DNA of 59,103 bases from Streptomyces sp. WM4235 (GCF_001279725.1 NZ_LGDE01000349.1:1-59103), one strand, 5' to 3'. Shown: positions 27,917-38,353, counted from the first letter of the stretch. Made by a program: numbers and translations. Notes: generated by a model from the sequence alone, not told the origin.

Positions 27917-29203
27917 GTGAGCTCCGCACCCCCCACCCTCCCCGTGACGGTCGTCGGCCTCGGCGCCGACGGCTGGGCCGGGCTCACCGCCGCCGCGCGG
28001 ACCGCGCTGACCTCCGCCGAGGTGCTGATCGGCGGGCCCCGCCAGCTGGACCTGCTGCCGGCCGACGTCTGCCCCGGCGAACGGATCGCCTGGCCCAGCC
28101 CACTGCGCCCCGCCGTGCCGAAACTGACCGCCGAGCACGCGGGCCGCCGGATCGCGGTGCTGGCCAGCGGCGACCCCATGTTCTACGGGATCGGCCGCGC
28201 CCTCTGCGAGGAGCTCGGGCCGCACGCCCTGCACGTCCTTCCGCACCCCTCGTCGGTGTCCTACGCCTGCGCCCGGCTCGGCTGGCCGGTGGAGGACACC
28301 GAGGTCGTCACCATCGTCGGCCGCCCCGTGGCCCAGCTCGCCGCCGCCCTGTACGAGGGCCGGCGGGTGTTGGTGCTCAGCGCGGGCGCCGGCTCGCCGG
28401 GCGAGATCGCCGCACTGCTGCGGGAACGGGGCTTCGGCCCGAGCCGCATGCGGGTGCTGGAGCGGCTCGGCTCCGAGCACGAGGACGCGTACGAGGGCCA
28501 CGCGGACGGCTGGGACCGGGCGCCGGGCGACCCGTTGAACGTGGTGGCCGTGGACTGCCGCCGCGACCCGGCCGCCCCGACGCCCCGACTCGGCACCACC
28601 CCCGGCCTGCCCGACACCGCGTACGAGCACGACGGGCAGCTCACCAAGCGGCACGTGCGGGCCGCCACCCTGTGCGCCCTCGCCCCGGCCCCGGGCGAAC
28701 TGCTGTGGGACATCGGCGGCGGTTCCGGTTCCATCGGCATCGAGTGGATGCGCAGCCATCCCTCCTGCCGGGCGGTGGCCGTGGAACGCGTCCCCGAGCG
28801 GGCCGAACGCATCACCCGCAACGCCGGCGCCCTCGGCGTGCCCGGCCTGCGGGTCGTCCTCGGCGCGGCCCCCGACGCGCTGATCGGACTGCCCGCCCCC
28901 GACGCGGTGTTCATCGGCGGCGGCCTGACCGCGCCCGGTCTCCTCGACGCGGCGTGGACGGCGCTGGCACCCGGCGGCCGGCTGGTGGTCAACACGGTCA
29001 CCCTGGAATCGGAGGCCGTGCTCGGCGACCACTACCGGCGCCGCGGTGGCGAACTGGTCAAACTGGCCGTCGCGCACGCGGTGCCGGTCGGCGGCTTCAC
29101 CGGCTGGCGGCAGGCGATGGCGGTCACCCAGTGGTCGGTCACCAAACCGCACCCGACGACGGACCGGACGACCGAGAACGAGAACGACAAGGACCAGACA
29201 TGA
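27917..29203 (+). CDS. cobL: Precorrin-6Y C5,15-methyltransferase (decarboxylating)
   Basis: A 428-residue fusion of a CbiE-like and a CbiT-like methyltransferase. The N-terminal half has the tetrapyrrole methylase pattern (VVGLGADG, ASGDPMFYG, HPSSVSYACARLG). The C-terminal half (from about 230) is a class I methyltransferase with LTKRHVRAATL and LWDIGGGSGSIGIEW. It adds methyls at C-5 and C-15 and decarboxylates the C-12 acetate in the aerobic cobalamin pathway. GTG start at 27917 after CGAGG. Its stop overlaps the cobM start (ATGA). Confidence 0.95.
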   Translation: MSSAPPTLPVTVVGLGADGWAGLTAAARTALTSAEVLIGGPRQLDLLPADVCPGERIAWPSPLRPAVPKLTAEHAGRRIAVLASGDPMFYGIGRALCEELGPHALHVLPHPSSVSYACARLGWPVEDTEVVTIVGRPVAQLAAALYEGRRVLVLSAGAGSPGEIAALLRERGFGPSRMRVLERLGSEHEDAYEGHADGWDRAPGDPLNVVAVDCRRDPAAPTPRLGTTPGLPDTAYEHDGQLTKRHVRAATLCALAPAPGELLWDIGGGSGSIGIEWMRSHPSCRAVAVERVPERAERITRNAGALGVPGLRVVLGAAPDALIGLPAPDAVFIGGGLTAPGLLDAAWTALAPGGRLVVNTVTLESEAVLGDHYRRRGGELVKLAVAHAVPVGGFTGWRQAMAVTQWSVTKPHPTTDRTTENENDKDQT

Positions 29204-29949
29204 CCGTGTACTTCATCGGAGCGGGCCCCGGCGCCGCCGACCTGATCACCGTGCGCGGTGCCCGGACGCTGGCCGCCGCCCCCGTCTGCCTGTACGCGGG
29301 CAGCCTGGTGCCGCGCGAGCTGCTGGCCGAATGCCCGGCCGACGCCCGCCTGATCGACACCTCCCGGCTCAACCTGGACGAGATCGTCGCGGAGTTCACC
29401 CGGGCGCACGCGGCGGGCCTGGACGTGGCACGGCTGCACTCCGGCGACCCGTCGATCTTCAGCGCGGTCGCCGAACAGATGCGGCGCCTCGACGCCGCCG
29501 GCATCCCCTACGAGGTGGTCCCGGGCGTGCCGGCGTTCGCCGCGGCGGCCGCCGCGCTGAAGCGGGAGTTGACCGTGCCCACCGTCGGGCAGACCGTGAT
29601 CCTGACCCGGATCGCCCAGCAGGCCACCCCGATGCCGCCCGGGGAGGACCTGGCGACGCTCGGCCGCAGCGGCGCGCTGCTGGTCCTGCACCTGGCGACG
29701 CGGTACGTCGACCGGGTCGTCGAGGAACTGCTGCCGCACTACGGGGCCGAGTGCCCCGTCGCGGTGGTCGCGATGGCCAGCCGCCCCGACGAGCTGATCC
29801 TGCGCGGCACCCTGACCGACATCGCGGAGCAGGTGAAGGCGGCCGGGCTGGTGCGCACCGCGGTGATCGTGGTGGGTCGCACGCTGGGCGCGGAGCAGTT
29901 CCGCGACAGTCACCTGTACTCCGCCGAACGCGACCGGCATGCCTGCTGA
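29200..29949 (+). CDS. cobM: Precorrin-4 C11-methyltransferase
   Basis: A 249-residue tetrapyrrole methylase. Diagnostic segments are YFIGAGPGAADLITVRG at the N-terminus, CLYAGSLVP, LHSGDPSIFSA, and EVVPGVPAFAAAAA with QTVILTR, the pattern of CobM/CbiF. It methylates C-11 of precorrin-4 using S-adenosylmethionine. It is coupled to cobL by ATGA and overlaps cobK by 11 bases, so the three genes form one operon. Confidence 0.95.
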   Translation: MTVYFIGAGPGAADLITVRGARTLAAAPVCLYAGSLVPRELLAECPADARLIDTSRLNLDEIVAEFTRAHAAGLDVARLHSGDPSIFSAVAEQMRRLDAAGIPYEVVPGVPAFAAAAAALKRELTVPTVGQTVILTRIAQQATPMPPGEDLATLGRSGALLVLHLATRYVDRVVEELLPHYGAECPVAVVAMASRPDELILRGTLTDIAEQVKAAGLVRTAVIVVGRTLGAEQFRDSHLYSAERDRHAC

Positions 29950-30697
29950 AGGGGACCCGGGTCACCTGCTGATCCTGGGCGGCACGACGGAGGCCCGCCG
30001 GCTCGCGGAGGCGCTGGAGCGGACCCCGCTTCGGGTGACGACCTCCCTGGCCGGCCGGGTCGGCGCGCCGGTGCTGCCGCCGGGCGGGACCCGGATCGGC
30101 GGCTTCGGCGGCGTCGAGGGCCTGGCGGCCTGGGTGACCGCCCACCGGGTCACGCACCTGGTGGACGCCACCCACCCCTTCGCGGAGCGGATGAGTTTCC
30201 ACGCGGCGCGGGCCGCGGAGCTCACCGGCGTACCGCTGCTCGCGTTGCGCCGTCCCGGCTGGGTCCCGGGGCCCGGCGACGACTGGACGTTCGTCGAATC
30301 CCTCGACGCGGCGGCAGCCCTGCTCCCGGAGCGGGGCCGCCGGGTGTTCCTGACCACGGGCCGGATGGGCCTGCACCGCTTCGCGCACCTCACCGAGCCC
30401 TGGTTCCTGGTGCGTTCCGTGGACCCGCCGGCCGGGGAGCGGCCGCCGTGCCTCGAAGTGCTGCTCGCGCGGGGGCCGTTCGGCCTCGCCGACGAGCGGG
30501 AGCTGTTGGCCCGGCACCGGATCGACGTCCTGGTGACCAAGGACAGCGGCGGCGACGCCACCGCGCCCAAGCTCGTCGCGGCCCGGGAGGCGGGGATCGC
30601 GGTGCTGGTCGTACGGCGACCGCCGGTGCCCGAGGGGGTGCCGGAGGCGGACTCGGTCGAGGCGGCGCTGGCCCGGCTGACCGGCTTCCGGGCCTGA
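29939..30697 (+). CDS. cobK: Precorrin-6A reductase
   Basis: A 252-residue protein with the CobK/CbiJ hallmarks: LLILGGTTEARRLAE at the N-terminus, LVDATHPFAERMS near 75, VFLTTGRMGLHRF and DVLVTKDSGGDATAPKL. It reduces precorrin-6A to precorrin-6B with NADPH. It ends a plus-strand operon and is followed by a hairpin shared with the convergent cobIJ gene. Confidence 0.95.
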   Translation: MPAEGDPGHLLILGGTTEARRLAEALERTPLRVTTSLAGRVGAPVLPPGGTRIGGFGGVEGLAAWVTAHRVTHLVDATHPFAERMSFHAARAAELTGVPLLALRRPGWVPGPGDDWTFVESLDAAAALLPERGRRVFLTTGRMGLHRFAHLTEPWFLVRSVDPPAGERPPCLEVLLARGPFGLADERELLARHRIDVLVTKDSGGDATAPKLVAAREAGIAVLVVRRPPVPEGVPEADSVEAALARLTGFRA

Positions 30698-30733
30698 ACC
30701 GCCCGCGCGGCCACGGCCGTACCGCCCGCGCGG

Positions 30734-30768
30734 CCGGGTCCCGGGGCCGTCACCGCCCCGGGGCCCGG
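30734..30768. terminator. Bidirectional terminator between cobK and cobIJ
   Basis: A 14-bp stem (30734-30747 with 30755-30768) with one G-U pair and a 7-base loop, in the gap between two convergent operons. Just upstream of it a 15-base element (ACCGCCCGCGCGGCC) occurs twice, at about 30698 and 30721. Confidence 0.65.
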
Positions 30769-30778
30769 CTCTCGCGTC

Positions 30779-30814
30779 GACCGGTCGGACCGGTCGGACC
30801 GGTCGGACCGGTCA
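30779..30814. repeat. 9-bp tandem repeat GACCGGTCG, four copies
   Basis: Units start at 30779, 30788, 30797 and 30806; the last unit ends in A and supplies the stop codon of cobIJ on the minus strand. Each unit contains the self-complementary GACCGGTC, so the block can fold into several hairpins. Confidence 0.85.
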
Positions 30815-32314
30815 GGCGTAGCGGCGCGGGGTCCACGTGACCCGGGAGCCGTCGGCCCGCTCGGTGACCCGGGTCTGCGAGGAACCGATCAGCAGGATCG
30901 TGCGCATGTCCACCTCGGCCGGCTCCAGTTCGGCGAGGGTCACGATCCGCACCGACTGCTCCGGTCCGCCGACGTCCCGTGCGACGACCACCGGGGTCTG
31001 CGGGGAGCGCAGTTCCAGCAGGAGTTCCCTGGCCTGGGCGACCTGCCAGGTGCGGCTGCGCGAGCCCGGGTTGTACAGGGCGAGCACCAGATCCGCCGCG
31101 GCGGCGGCGCGCAGCCGCTCGGCGATGACCTCCCACGGCTTGAGCCGGTCGGAGAGCGACACGGTGGCGTAGTCGTGGCCGAGCGGCGCCCCGGCCGCCG
31201 CGGCAGCGGCGTTGGCGGCGGTCACGCCCGGCAGGACCCGTACCGGCACGTCCTTGTAGGCGTCCTGGTCGGCGACCTCCAGGACGGCCGTGGCCATCGC
31301 GAAGACGCCGGGGTCGCCGCCGGAGACCACGACGACCCGCTTGCCGCGGCGGGCGAGGTCCAGGGCGAACTCGGCGCGCTCCGACTCCACCTTGTTGTCG
31401 GAGCCGTGCCGGACCTGCCCCGGCTTGACCGGGACGCGGTCCAGGTAGGTGGTGTACCCGACCAGCACCTCGGCGTCGGCCAGTGCCCGCCGGGTCTCGG
31501 CGGTCAGCCACAGCGGGCCGGCCGGTCCGGTGCCGACCACGGCGACCTCGCCGGGGCCGGACGGCACGCTGCCCGGGTTGCCGATCCGGCTGGGCACCAC
31601 GGCGACGGCGAAGTACGGGACGCTGTCGGGGTCGGTGTCGGCGAGCAGGCCCGTGCGCTCGCCCGCCATGGTGGCGCGCTCGACGTAGCGGGCCTCGGCG
31701 AGCCGGCCGCTGTTCTCCATGGCCCGGCGCACCGCGGGGAAGGTGCGGCCGAGCTTCATCACGACCGCCGAGTCGGTGGCGGCGAGCCGGGCGGTGAGCT
31801 CCTCCTCGGGCAGGGTGCCGGGCAGGATGGTCAGCACCTCCTCGCCCTCCACGAGCGGGGTTCCCAGGCGTGCGGCGGCGGCGCTCACCGAGGTCACGCC
31901 GGGGATCACCTCGGCCGGGTAGCGGTCCGCGAGGCGCTTGTGCATGTGCATGTACGAGCCGTAGAAGAGCGGGTCGCCCTCGGCGAGCACGGCGACGGTC
32001 CGGCCGGCGTCGAGGTGCGCGGCCAGCCGGGCGGCGGAGGCCTCGTAGAACTCCTCCATCGCGCCCTGGTAGCCGCCGGGGTGGTCGGTGGTCTCGGTGG
32101 TGACCGGGTAGACCAGCGGTTCCTCGACGTGGTCGGCGCGCAGGTGCTTCGCGGCGATCGAGCGGGCGATCGAGCGGCCGTGGCGGGCGGAGTGGTAGGC
32201 GACGACGTCCGCCTCCGCGATCACCTCGACGGCGCGCAGGGTCATCAGGGAGGGGTCGCCGGGGCCGAGGCCGACGCCGTAGAGCCGTCCGGGGGTCACG
32301 TCGGCGGCGCTCAT
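30812..32314 (-). CDS. cobIJ: Fused precorrin-2 C20- and precorrin-3B C17-methyltransferase
   Basis: A 500-residue two-domain enzyme. The N-terminal domain (1-245) is CobI-like: [46 protein letters not shown]. The C-terminal domain (from about 255) is CobJ-like: [46 protein letters not shown] and [12 protein letters not shown]. It therefore does two successive S-adenosylmethionine-dependent methylations of the early corrin ring; such fusions are common in streptomycetes. Its ATG overlaps the stop of cobH. Confidence 0.95.
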   Translation of the reverse strand: MSAADVTPGRLYGVGLGPGDPSLMTLRAVEVIAEADVVAYHSARHGRSIARSIAAKHLRADHVEEPLVYPVTTETTDHPGGYQGAMEEFYEASAARLAAHLDAGRTVAVLAEGDPLFYGSYMHMHKRLADRYPAEVIPGVTSVSAAAARLGTPLVEGEEVLTILPGTLPEEELTARLAATDSAVVMKLGRTFPAVRRAMENSGRLAEARYVERATMAGERTGLLADTDPDSVPYFAVAVVPSRIGNPGSVPSGPGEVAVVGTGPAGPLWLTAETRRALADAEVLVGYTTYLDRVPVKPGQVRHGSDNKVESERAEFALDLARRGKRVVVVSGGDPGVFAMATAVLEVADQDAYKDVPVRVLPGVTAANAAAAAAGAPLGHDYATVSLSDRLKPWEVIAERLRAAAAADLVLALYNPGSRSRTWQVAQARELLLELRSPQTPVVVARDVGGPEQSVRIVTLAELEPAEVDMRTILLIGSSQTRVTERADGSRVTWTPRRYA

Positions 32315-32958
32315 TCGGCCACGCTCGCGATGGCGTTGACGGCCGCGGCGGCGATGGCGCTGCCGCCCCGCCGGCCCCGCACGATCAGGTGGTCGAGGCC
32401 CGAGGGGTGGGCGGCGAGCGCGTCCTTGGACTCGGCCGCGCCGATGAAGCCGACGGGGACGCCGATGACGGCGGCGGGGCGCGGCGCGCCCTCCTCGATC
32501 ATCTCCAGCAGGCGAAAGAGGGCGGTCGGGGCGTTGCCGACGGCGATGACCGAGCCCTCCAACAGGCCTCGGTCGCGCCAGACTTCGAGGGCGGCGGCGC
32601 TGCGCGTGGTGCCCATCCGCGCGGCGAGTTCCGGCACGGTCGGGTCGGAGAGGGTGCAGATCACCTCGTTGTCGGCGGGCAGCCGCTTGCGGGTGACCCC
32701 GCTCGCGACCATCTGTACGTCGCACAGGATCGGCGCGCCGGCCTCCAGCGCGGCGCGCGCCCGCAGGACGACGTCCGGGGTGTACCCGAGGTCCTGGGGC
32801 AGGTCGGTCATCCCGCAGGCGTGAATCATGCGCACCGCGACCTGGGCGACCGAGGCGGGCAGCCCGGAGAGGTCCGCCTCGGCGCGGATCGTGGCAAAGG
32901 ACTGGCGGTAGATCGCCGCGCCGTCCTTCTCGTACTCGAACACGGGGCACTCGCTCAT
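32311..32958 (-). CDS. cobH: Precorrin-8X methylmutase
   Basis: A 215-residue protein with the CobH signature: the catalytic His46 in [38 protein letters not shown] and [14 protein letters not shown]. It moves the C-11 methyl to C-12, forming hydrogenobyrinate. Both ends overlap neighbours by ATGA, so cobG, cobH and cobIJ are one translationally coupled minus-strand operon. Confidence 0.96.
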   Translation of the reverse strand: MSECPVFEYEKDGAAIYRQSFATIRAEADLSGLPASVAQVAVRMIHACGMTDLPQDLGYTPDVVLRARAALEAGAPILCDVQMVASGVTRKRLPADNEVICTLSDPTVPELAARMGTTRSAAALEVWRDRGLLEGSVIAVGNAPTALFRLLEMIEEGAPRPAAVIGVPVGFIGAAESKDALAAHPSGLDHLIVRGRRGGSAIAAAAVNAIASVAE

Positions 32959-34292
32959 TTCTTCACTGCGGGGTCGGGGGCAGGTGGGGTACTGCGGGCG
33001 TCCGCGAGGGCCGCGGCAAGTTCGGTGGGGGTGTCCGGCACATGGTGCCGTGCGGGGCGGCCCGGTGCGGCGAGCCGGTAGCCGGTCGGGCCGGCGACCA
33101 GGTCCACCCAGGCGGTGCCGCGCGGGTGCCCGCAGCGTCGTTCGCAGCCCGACCAGTGCACGGGCAGCGGGCCGCGCGCGCGGTCCACGACGGCTCGCGC
33201 GTCGGCGCGCACGTCCGCGAGGGATTTCGCGCAACCCGGCCGTCCGGTACAGGCGGTGACGGACTGCCAGGGACCGTCGGGGGTGAGCACCAGTGCGGCG
33301 TCCTCGATGCGGGCCGTGACGGAGGCGGCGGGCCAGGGGGCGTCGCCCGGGGGCAGCACGACGCCGCGCCACGGGGTGACGCGCAGCTCTCCGCGCCCCT
33401 GTTCCGCGATCTCGACGAGGACCCGCCACTGCGCGGTGCTCGCCCGGCCCAGCGGGGGCAGGACGCACAGGGCGCCGAGGCCGTCGGCGTCCGGCCCCGC
33501 GGGCGCGGGTGGCGGCGCGTACGGCCAGGTCGGCGTGTCGGCGTCCACCGCCTCGATCCCGGCGGCCCTCAGGCGTCGGGCCAACTCGGCGGCCCTCAGG
33601 GGGTGTTCGGGGGGCAGTTCGGAGACCCGCCAGGCGCGGGTGCCGGCCGCGGTGGCGGTGTCGAGGAAGTACGCGGCGGCCAGCAGCGCCGCCCGGGGAG
33701 CGTCCGGCGCGGCCACGTCCACGGCGTCGGCGGCCCCGCCGAGCCGGACCAGCGCCCGTCCGTCGGGCCTGCCGAGGACGGTCACGTCGGGGCCGAGGGC
33801 GGCGACGTCCCCGCGTCCGTCGTCGAAGGCGAACAGGAACCGTCCGGACAGGGCGGTGGCCCCGGCGCTCGCGCAGAGCAGCCGGTCGAAGGCCAGGGCC
33901 CAGGCGAGCGCGTCGGGCCGGTGCGGCCCCTCCAGCCCCGACATGGGGGTCGCCACGATGTTCCGTACCCGCTCGTGGGCCGGCGCGGGCAGCAGCCCGG
34001 CGGCGTCCAGCAGCTCCGCGGGGCCCGCGCCGCAGTCCTCGGCCAGGCCGCGGAGCTGCACGTTCCCGCGCGAGGTGATCTCCAGGTGGCCGTCCCCGAA
34101 GCGGTCCGCGGCGAGCGCCAGGGCCTCGGCCTGCGGGGCCGTGAGCAGCCCCGCCGGGATCCGCACCCGGGCCAGGAAGCCGTCGTCCGCCGCGTGCAGC
34201 CGCAGCGCGCCGGGGCAGGCGTCACCGCGGTCCCGTATGACGGGTTTCTCCCGCGATGCGGCGGAGGGGGGCGTGGGCATGGCCGCGAGCAT
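32955..34292 (-). CDS. cobG: Precorrin-3B synthase
   Basis: A 445-residue member of the nitrite/sulfite reductase-like family. [12 protein letters not shown] in the N-terminal half and the C-terminal cysteines in [12 protein letters not shown] and [11 protein letters not shown] mark the siroheme/Fe-S type fold. CobG uses oxygen to hydroxylate C-20 and close the gamma-lactone, so its presence identifies the aerobic cobalamin route. I chose the ATG at 34292; another in-frame ATG at 34280 is equally possible because neither has a strong ribosome binding site. Confidence 0.92.
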   Translation of the reverse strand: MLAAMPTPPSAASREKPVIRDRGDACPGALRLHAADDGFLARVRIPAGLLTAPQAEALALAADRFGDGHLEITSRGNVQLRGLAEDCGAGPAELLDAAGLLPAPAHERVRNIVATPMSGLEGPHRPDALAWALAFDRLLCASAGATALSGRFLFAFDDGRGDVAALGPDVTVLGRPDGRALVRLGGAADAVDVAAPDAPRAALLAAAYFLDTATAAGTRAWRVSELPPEHPLRAAELARRLRAAGIEAVDADTPTWPYAPPPAPAGPDADGLGALCVLPPLGRASTAQWRVLVEIAEQGRGELRVTPWRGVVLPPGDAPWPAASVTARIEDAALVLTPDGPWQSVTACTGRPGCAKSLADVRADARAVVDRARGPLPVHWSGCERRCGHPRGTAWVDLVAGPTGYRLAAPGRPARHHVPDTPTELAAALADARSTPPAPDPAVKK

Positions 34293-34654
34293 ACCCAGGA
34301 TTGCCGCCCCCCGACCTGTGTCCGTCACCACCCCCGGGGCCCGGGCCGCCCCGCCCCGCGCCCACCGTCCTCTCCGCCCCCACCAGCCACTTTCCGGCCC
34401 GAGGGGGTTTGGGACACCCCGGCCGTGGGGCAGGGCCCCCGGCAACGGAGCCGCGCACGCCGCCCCCCTAAGATGACCACCGGCGGACCGCACGGCCCGC
34501 CGTCGCCGAGGACGGCGACATGGGAGGAAGCCCGGTGAGATTCCGGCGCGGTCCCGCCACTGTGAACCCCGGGGAGCGATCCGCGGGGTGAGTCAGGAAC
34601 TCCCGCTGTCCTCACTGCCCGGGGCGCGGAAACCCCGAGGAAGGCTGCCGCCGC
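34293..34654. other. Intergenic region between divergent cobG and cobN
   Basis: 362 bases with no credible gene. The right half holds the cobalamin riboswitch of cobN. The left half (34293-34500) is very GC-rich and must contain the cobG promoter and probably that of cobN, but I see no clear -35/-10 pair. Confidence 0.7.
34505..34625 (+). ncRNA. Cobalamin (AdoCbl) riboswitch of cobN
   Basis: The conserved pieces appear in the right order: GGTGAGATTCCGGCGCGG (about 34534-34551), the GTCCCGCCACTGTGA element (34551-34565) and the B12 box AGTCAGGAACTCCCGC (34591-34606). The aptamer ends about 45 bases before the cobN ATG. In actinomycetes such elements shut off translation or transcription when adenosylcobalamin is plentiful. 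Exact ends are approximate. Confidence 0.93.
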
Positions 34655-37600
34655 ATGATCCTGCTGCTGTCGACGTCCGACACCGATCTGCTCAGCGCCC
34701 GCGCCGCGGACGGCCCCGTCCCGTACCGGTTCGCGAACCCCTCCCGCCTTCCCCTGGACGACCTGCCGGGCCTCCTCGACGGCGCCGACCTGGTCGTCGT
34801 ACGCCTCCTGGGCGGTCTGCGGGCCTGGCAGGACGGCCTCGACCTGCTGCTGGCCCCGGACCAGACCCGTCCCGTGGTGGTGCTGACCGGCGAACAGGCC
34901 CCGGACGCCCAGCTGATGGAGGCCTCCACGGTCCCGATCGGCATCGCCGCCGAGGCGCACGGTTACCTCGCGCACGGCGGCCCCGCCAACCTGGACCAGC
35001 TGGCCCGGTTCCTCTCCGACACCGTGCTGCTCACCGGTCACGGCTTCGAGCCGCCGGCCGCGGCGCCCACCTGGGGCCCGCTGGAGCGCACCCCGCAGCG
35101 CACCGAGGGCCCCAAGGTCGCGGTGCTCTACTACCGCGCCCACCAGATGAGCGGCAACACCTCCTTCGTGCACGCCCTGTGCGAGGCCGTCGAGGCGCAG
35201 GGCGCCCAGGCGCTCCCGCTGTACGTCTCCTCGCTGCGCACGCCCGAGCCGGGCCTGATCGCCGAGCTGGAGTCCGTCGACGCGGTCGTCACCACCGTCC
35301 TCGCGGCGGGTGGCACCAAGCCCGCCACCGCCTCGGCGGGCGGTGACGACGAGTCCTGGGACGCGGGCGCGCTGGCCGGGCTCGGCGTGCCGATCCTCCA
35401 GGCCCTGTGCCTGACCGGATCGCGCAGCGCCTGGGAGGAGAACGACGAGGGCCTGTCCCCGCTCGACGCGGCGACGCAGGTCGCGGTGCCGGAGTTCGAC
35501 GGCCGTCTGATCACCGTCCCGTTCTCCTTCAAGGAGCTCGACGAGGACGGGCTGCCCGCCTACGTGGCCGACCCCGAGCGGGCCGCCCGGGTCGCGGGGA
35601 TCGCCGTGCGCCACGCCCGGCTGCGGCACATCGAGCGCCGTGACAAGAGGATCGCGCTGGTGCTGTCGGCGTACCCGACGAAGCACTCCCGCATCGGCAA
35701 CGCGGTCGGCCTGGACACCCCGGCGAGCGCCGTGGAACTGCTGCGCACGCTGATCGCGGGCGGCTACGACTTCGGCCCCGTCGAGGAGATCCCGGGCCTG
35801 GTCTCGGGTGACGGCGACGACCTGATCCGGGCCCTGATCGAAGCCGGCGGCCACGACCAGGACTGGCTCACCGAGGAGCAGTTGGCCCGCAACCCCGTCC
35901 GCATCCCGGCCGCCGACTACAAGCGGTGGTTCGCGGAGCTTCCGGCCGACCTGCGCGCGAGCGTCGAGGAGCACTGGGGCGAGGCGCCCGGCAACATGTT
36001 CGTGGACCGCTCCGCGAACCCGGAGGGCGACATCGTCCTCGCGGCCCTGCGCCGCGGGAACCTGCTGATCCTGATCCAGCCGCCGCGCGGTTTCGGCGAG
36101 AACCCGATCGCGATCTACCACGACCCGGACCTGCCGCCCTCGCACCACTACCTGGCCGCGTACCGCTGGATCCAGGCGCGCGCCGAGGACGGCGGCTTCG
36201 GCGCCGACGCCATGATCCACCTGGGCAAGCACGGCAACCTGGAGTGGCTGCCGGGCAAGAACGCGGGCCTGTCCGCGTCCTGCGCCCCGGACGCCGCCCT
36301 CGGTGACCTGCCGCTGATCTACCCGTTCCTGGTCAACGACCCGGGCGAGGGCACCCAGGCCAAGCGCCGGGTGCACGCCACCCTGGTCGACCACCTGGTG
36401 CCGCCGATGGCCCGCGCGGAGTCCTACGGCGACATCGCGCGCCTGGAACAGCACCTGGACGAGTACGCGCAGATCTCGGCGATGGACCCGGCGAAGCTGC
36501 CGGCGATCCGCGCGCAGATCTGGACCCTGATCCAGGCCGCGAAGCTGGACCACGACCTGGGGTTGGAGGCGCGCCCCGACGACGACGGCTTCGACGACTT
36601 CCTGCTGCACGTCGACGGCTGGCTGTGTGAGGTCAAGGACGCCCAGATCCGCGACGGTCTGCACGTCCTGGGCGGCGCCCCGACCGGCACGGCCCGGGTC
36701 AACCTGGTGCTCGCCATCCTGCGCGCCCGTCAGATCTGGGGCGGTACGACGGCCCTGCCGGGCCTGCGCGAGGCGCTCGGCCTGGACGAGTCCGCGGCCA
36801 CCCGCACCTCCGCCGACGAGGCGGAGGAGACGGCCCGCGCGCTGGTCCAGGCGATGGAGGACGCCGGCTGGGCCCCGGAGGCGGTGGCCTCGGTCGCCGC
36901 CGGTCACTCGGCGGACGTGGCGGCGGTGCTGGACTTCGCGGCCCGCGAGGTCGTCCCGCGGCTGGCCGGCACCACCGACGAGATCGCCCACGTGGTCAGC
37001 GCCCTGGACGGTTCCTTCGTCCCGGCGGGCCCCTCCGGCTCGCCGCTGCGCGGCCTGGTCAACGTGCTGCCGACCGGCCGGAACTTCTACTCCGTCGACC
37101 CGAAGGCCGTCCCGTCGCGGCTGGCGTGGGAGACGGGTCAGGCGCTCGCCGACTCCCTCCTGAACCGCTACCGCACGGACAACGGCGAGTGGCCGCCGTC
37201 CGTCGGCCTGTCGCTGTGGGGCACCAGCGCGATGCGCACCTCCGGCGACGACGTGGCGGAGGCCATGGCGCTGCTGGGCGTGCGTCCGGTCTGGGACGAG
37301 GCCTCGCGCCGGGTCACCGGCCTGGAGCCGATCCCGCTCGACGAGCTGGGCCGGCCGCGCATCGATGTCACCCTGCGCATCTCGGGCTTCTTCCGGGACG
37401 CGTTCCCGCACGTCATCGGCCTGCTGGACGACGCGGTGCGGCTCGCGGCCTCGCTGGACGAGCCGGCCGACCGGAACTTCGTCCGGGCCCACGCCCAGGC
37501 CGACCTGGCCGAGCACGGCGACGAGCGGCGCGCGACGACCCGTATCTTCGGCTCGCGCCCGGGCACGTACGGCGCCGGCATCCTCCAACTGATCGACTCG

Positions 37601-38263
37601 CGCGACTGGCGCACGGACGCCGACCTCGCCGAGGTCTACACGGTGTGGGGCGGATACGCGTACGGCCGCGGCCTGGAGGGCCGTCCGGCGCGCGCCGAGA
37701 TGGAGACGGCGTACAAGCGGATCACCGTCGCCGCGAAGAACACCGACACCCGCGAGCACGACATCGCGGACTCGGACGACTACTTCCAGTACCACGGCGG
37801 CATGGTCGCCACCGTGCGCGCCCTGCGGGGCACGGCGCCCGAGGCGTACATCGGGGACTCCACCCGCCCGGAGACGGTCAAGACCCGCACGCTGGTGGAG
37901 GAGACCTCCCGGGTCTTCCGCGCCCGGGTGGTCAACCCGAAGTGGATCGAGGCGATGCGTCGCCACGGCTACAAGGGTGCCTTCGAGCTCGCGGCGACGG
38001 TGGACTACCTCTTCGGGTACGACGCCACGACGGGCGTCGTCGCGGACTGGATGTACGACAAGCTGACCGAGACGTACGTCCTGGACCCGGAGAACCGCGC
38101 CTTCCTGGAGGAGGCCAACCCCTGGGCCCTGCACGGCATCGCCGAGCGCCTCCTGGAGGCGGAGTCGCGCGGCATGTGGGAGAAGCCGGACGCGCGGATC
38201 CTCGAAGAGCTGCGCCAGGTGTACCTGGACACCGAGGGCAACCTGGAGGGCGACGCCGAGTAG
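34655..38263 (+). CDS. cobN: Cobaltochelatase large subunit CobN
   Basis: A 1202-residue protein of the CobN/magnesium chelatase H family. Typical blocks include VAVLYYRAHQMSGNTSFVH near 155, LSAYPTKHSRIGNAVGLDTP, IHLGKHGNLEWLPGKNAGLS (the chelatase core), LPTGRNFYSVDP and VYTVWGGYAYGRG. It inserts cobalt into hydrogenobyrinate a,c-diamide with CobS and CobT, which are not in this window. GAGGAAGG at 34637-34644 is a good ribosome binding site. It is under the cobalamin riboswitch. Confidence 0.97.
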   Translation: MILLLSTSDTDLLSARAADGPVPYRFANPSRLPLDDLPGLLDGADLVVVRLLGGLRAWQDGLDLLLAPDQTRPVVVLTGEQAPDAQLMEASTVPIGIAAEAHGYLAHGGPANLDQLARFLSDTVLLTGHGFEPPAAAPTWGPLERTPQRTEGPKVAVLYYRAHQMSGNTSFVHALCEAVEAQGAQALPLYVSSLRTPEPGLIAELESVDAVVTTVLAAGGTKPATASAGGDDESWDAGALAGLGVPILQALCLTGSRSAWEENDEGLSPLDAATQVAVPEFDGRLITVPFSFKELDEDGLPAYVADPERAARVAGIAVRHARLRHIERRDKRIALVLSAYPTKHSRIGNAVGLDTPASAVELLRTLIAGGYDFGPVEEIPGLVSGDGDDLIRALIEAGGHDQDWLTEEQLARNPVRIPAADYKRWFAELPADLRASVEEHWGEAPGNMFVDRSANPEGDIVLAALRRGNLLILIQPPRGFGENPIAIYHDPDLPPSHHYLAAYRWIQARAEDGGFGADAMIHLGKHGNLEWLPGKNAGLSASCAPDAALGDLPLIYPFLVNDPGEGTQAKRRVHATLVDHLVPPMARAESYGDIARLEQHLDEYAQISAMDPAKLPAIRAQIWTLIQAAKLDHDLGLEARPDDDGFDDFLLHVDGWLCEVKDAQIRDGLHVLGGAPTGTARVNLVLAILRARQIWGGTTALPGLREALGLDESAATRTSADEAEETARALVQAMEDAGWAPEAVASVAAGHSADVAAVLDFAAREVVPRLAGTTDEIAHVVSALDGSFVPAGPSGSPLRGLVNVLPTGRNFYSVDPKAVPSRLAWETGQALADSLLNRYRTDNGEWPPSVGLSLWGTSAMRTSGDDVAEAMALLGVRPVWDEASRRVTGLEPIPLDELGRPRIDVTLRISGFFRDAFPHVIGLLDDAVRLAASLDEPADRNFVRAHAQADLAEHGDERRATTRIFGSRPGTYGAGILQLIDSRDWRTDADLAEVYTVWGGYAYGRGLEGRPARAEMETAYKRITVAAKNTDTREHDIADSDDYFQYHGGMVATVRALRGTAPEAYIGDSTRPETVKTRTLVEETSRVFRARVVNPKWIEAMRRHGYKGAFELAATVDYLFGYDATTGVVADWMYDKLTETYVLDPENRAFLEEANPWALHGIAERLLEAESRGMWEKPDARILEELRQVYLDTEGNLEGDAE

Positions 38264-38318
38264 GGCCGGGCGGTCGCCGGGGAGTCCCGGACCGCCCTCG
38301 CGCCACCGGAGCGACGAA

Positions 38319-38353
38319 CGTCCTCCCCGCTCCCCGTAGGGGCGGGGAGGACG
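38319..38353 (+). terminator. Terminator after cobN
   Basis: A perfect 12-bp stem (38319-38330 with 38342-38353); the 11-base loop can pair further inside. It lies 56 bases after the cobN stop and before the convergent small gene. Confidence 0.7.
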
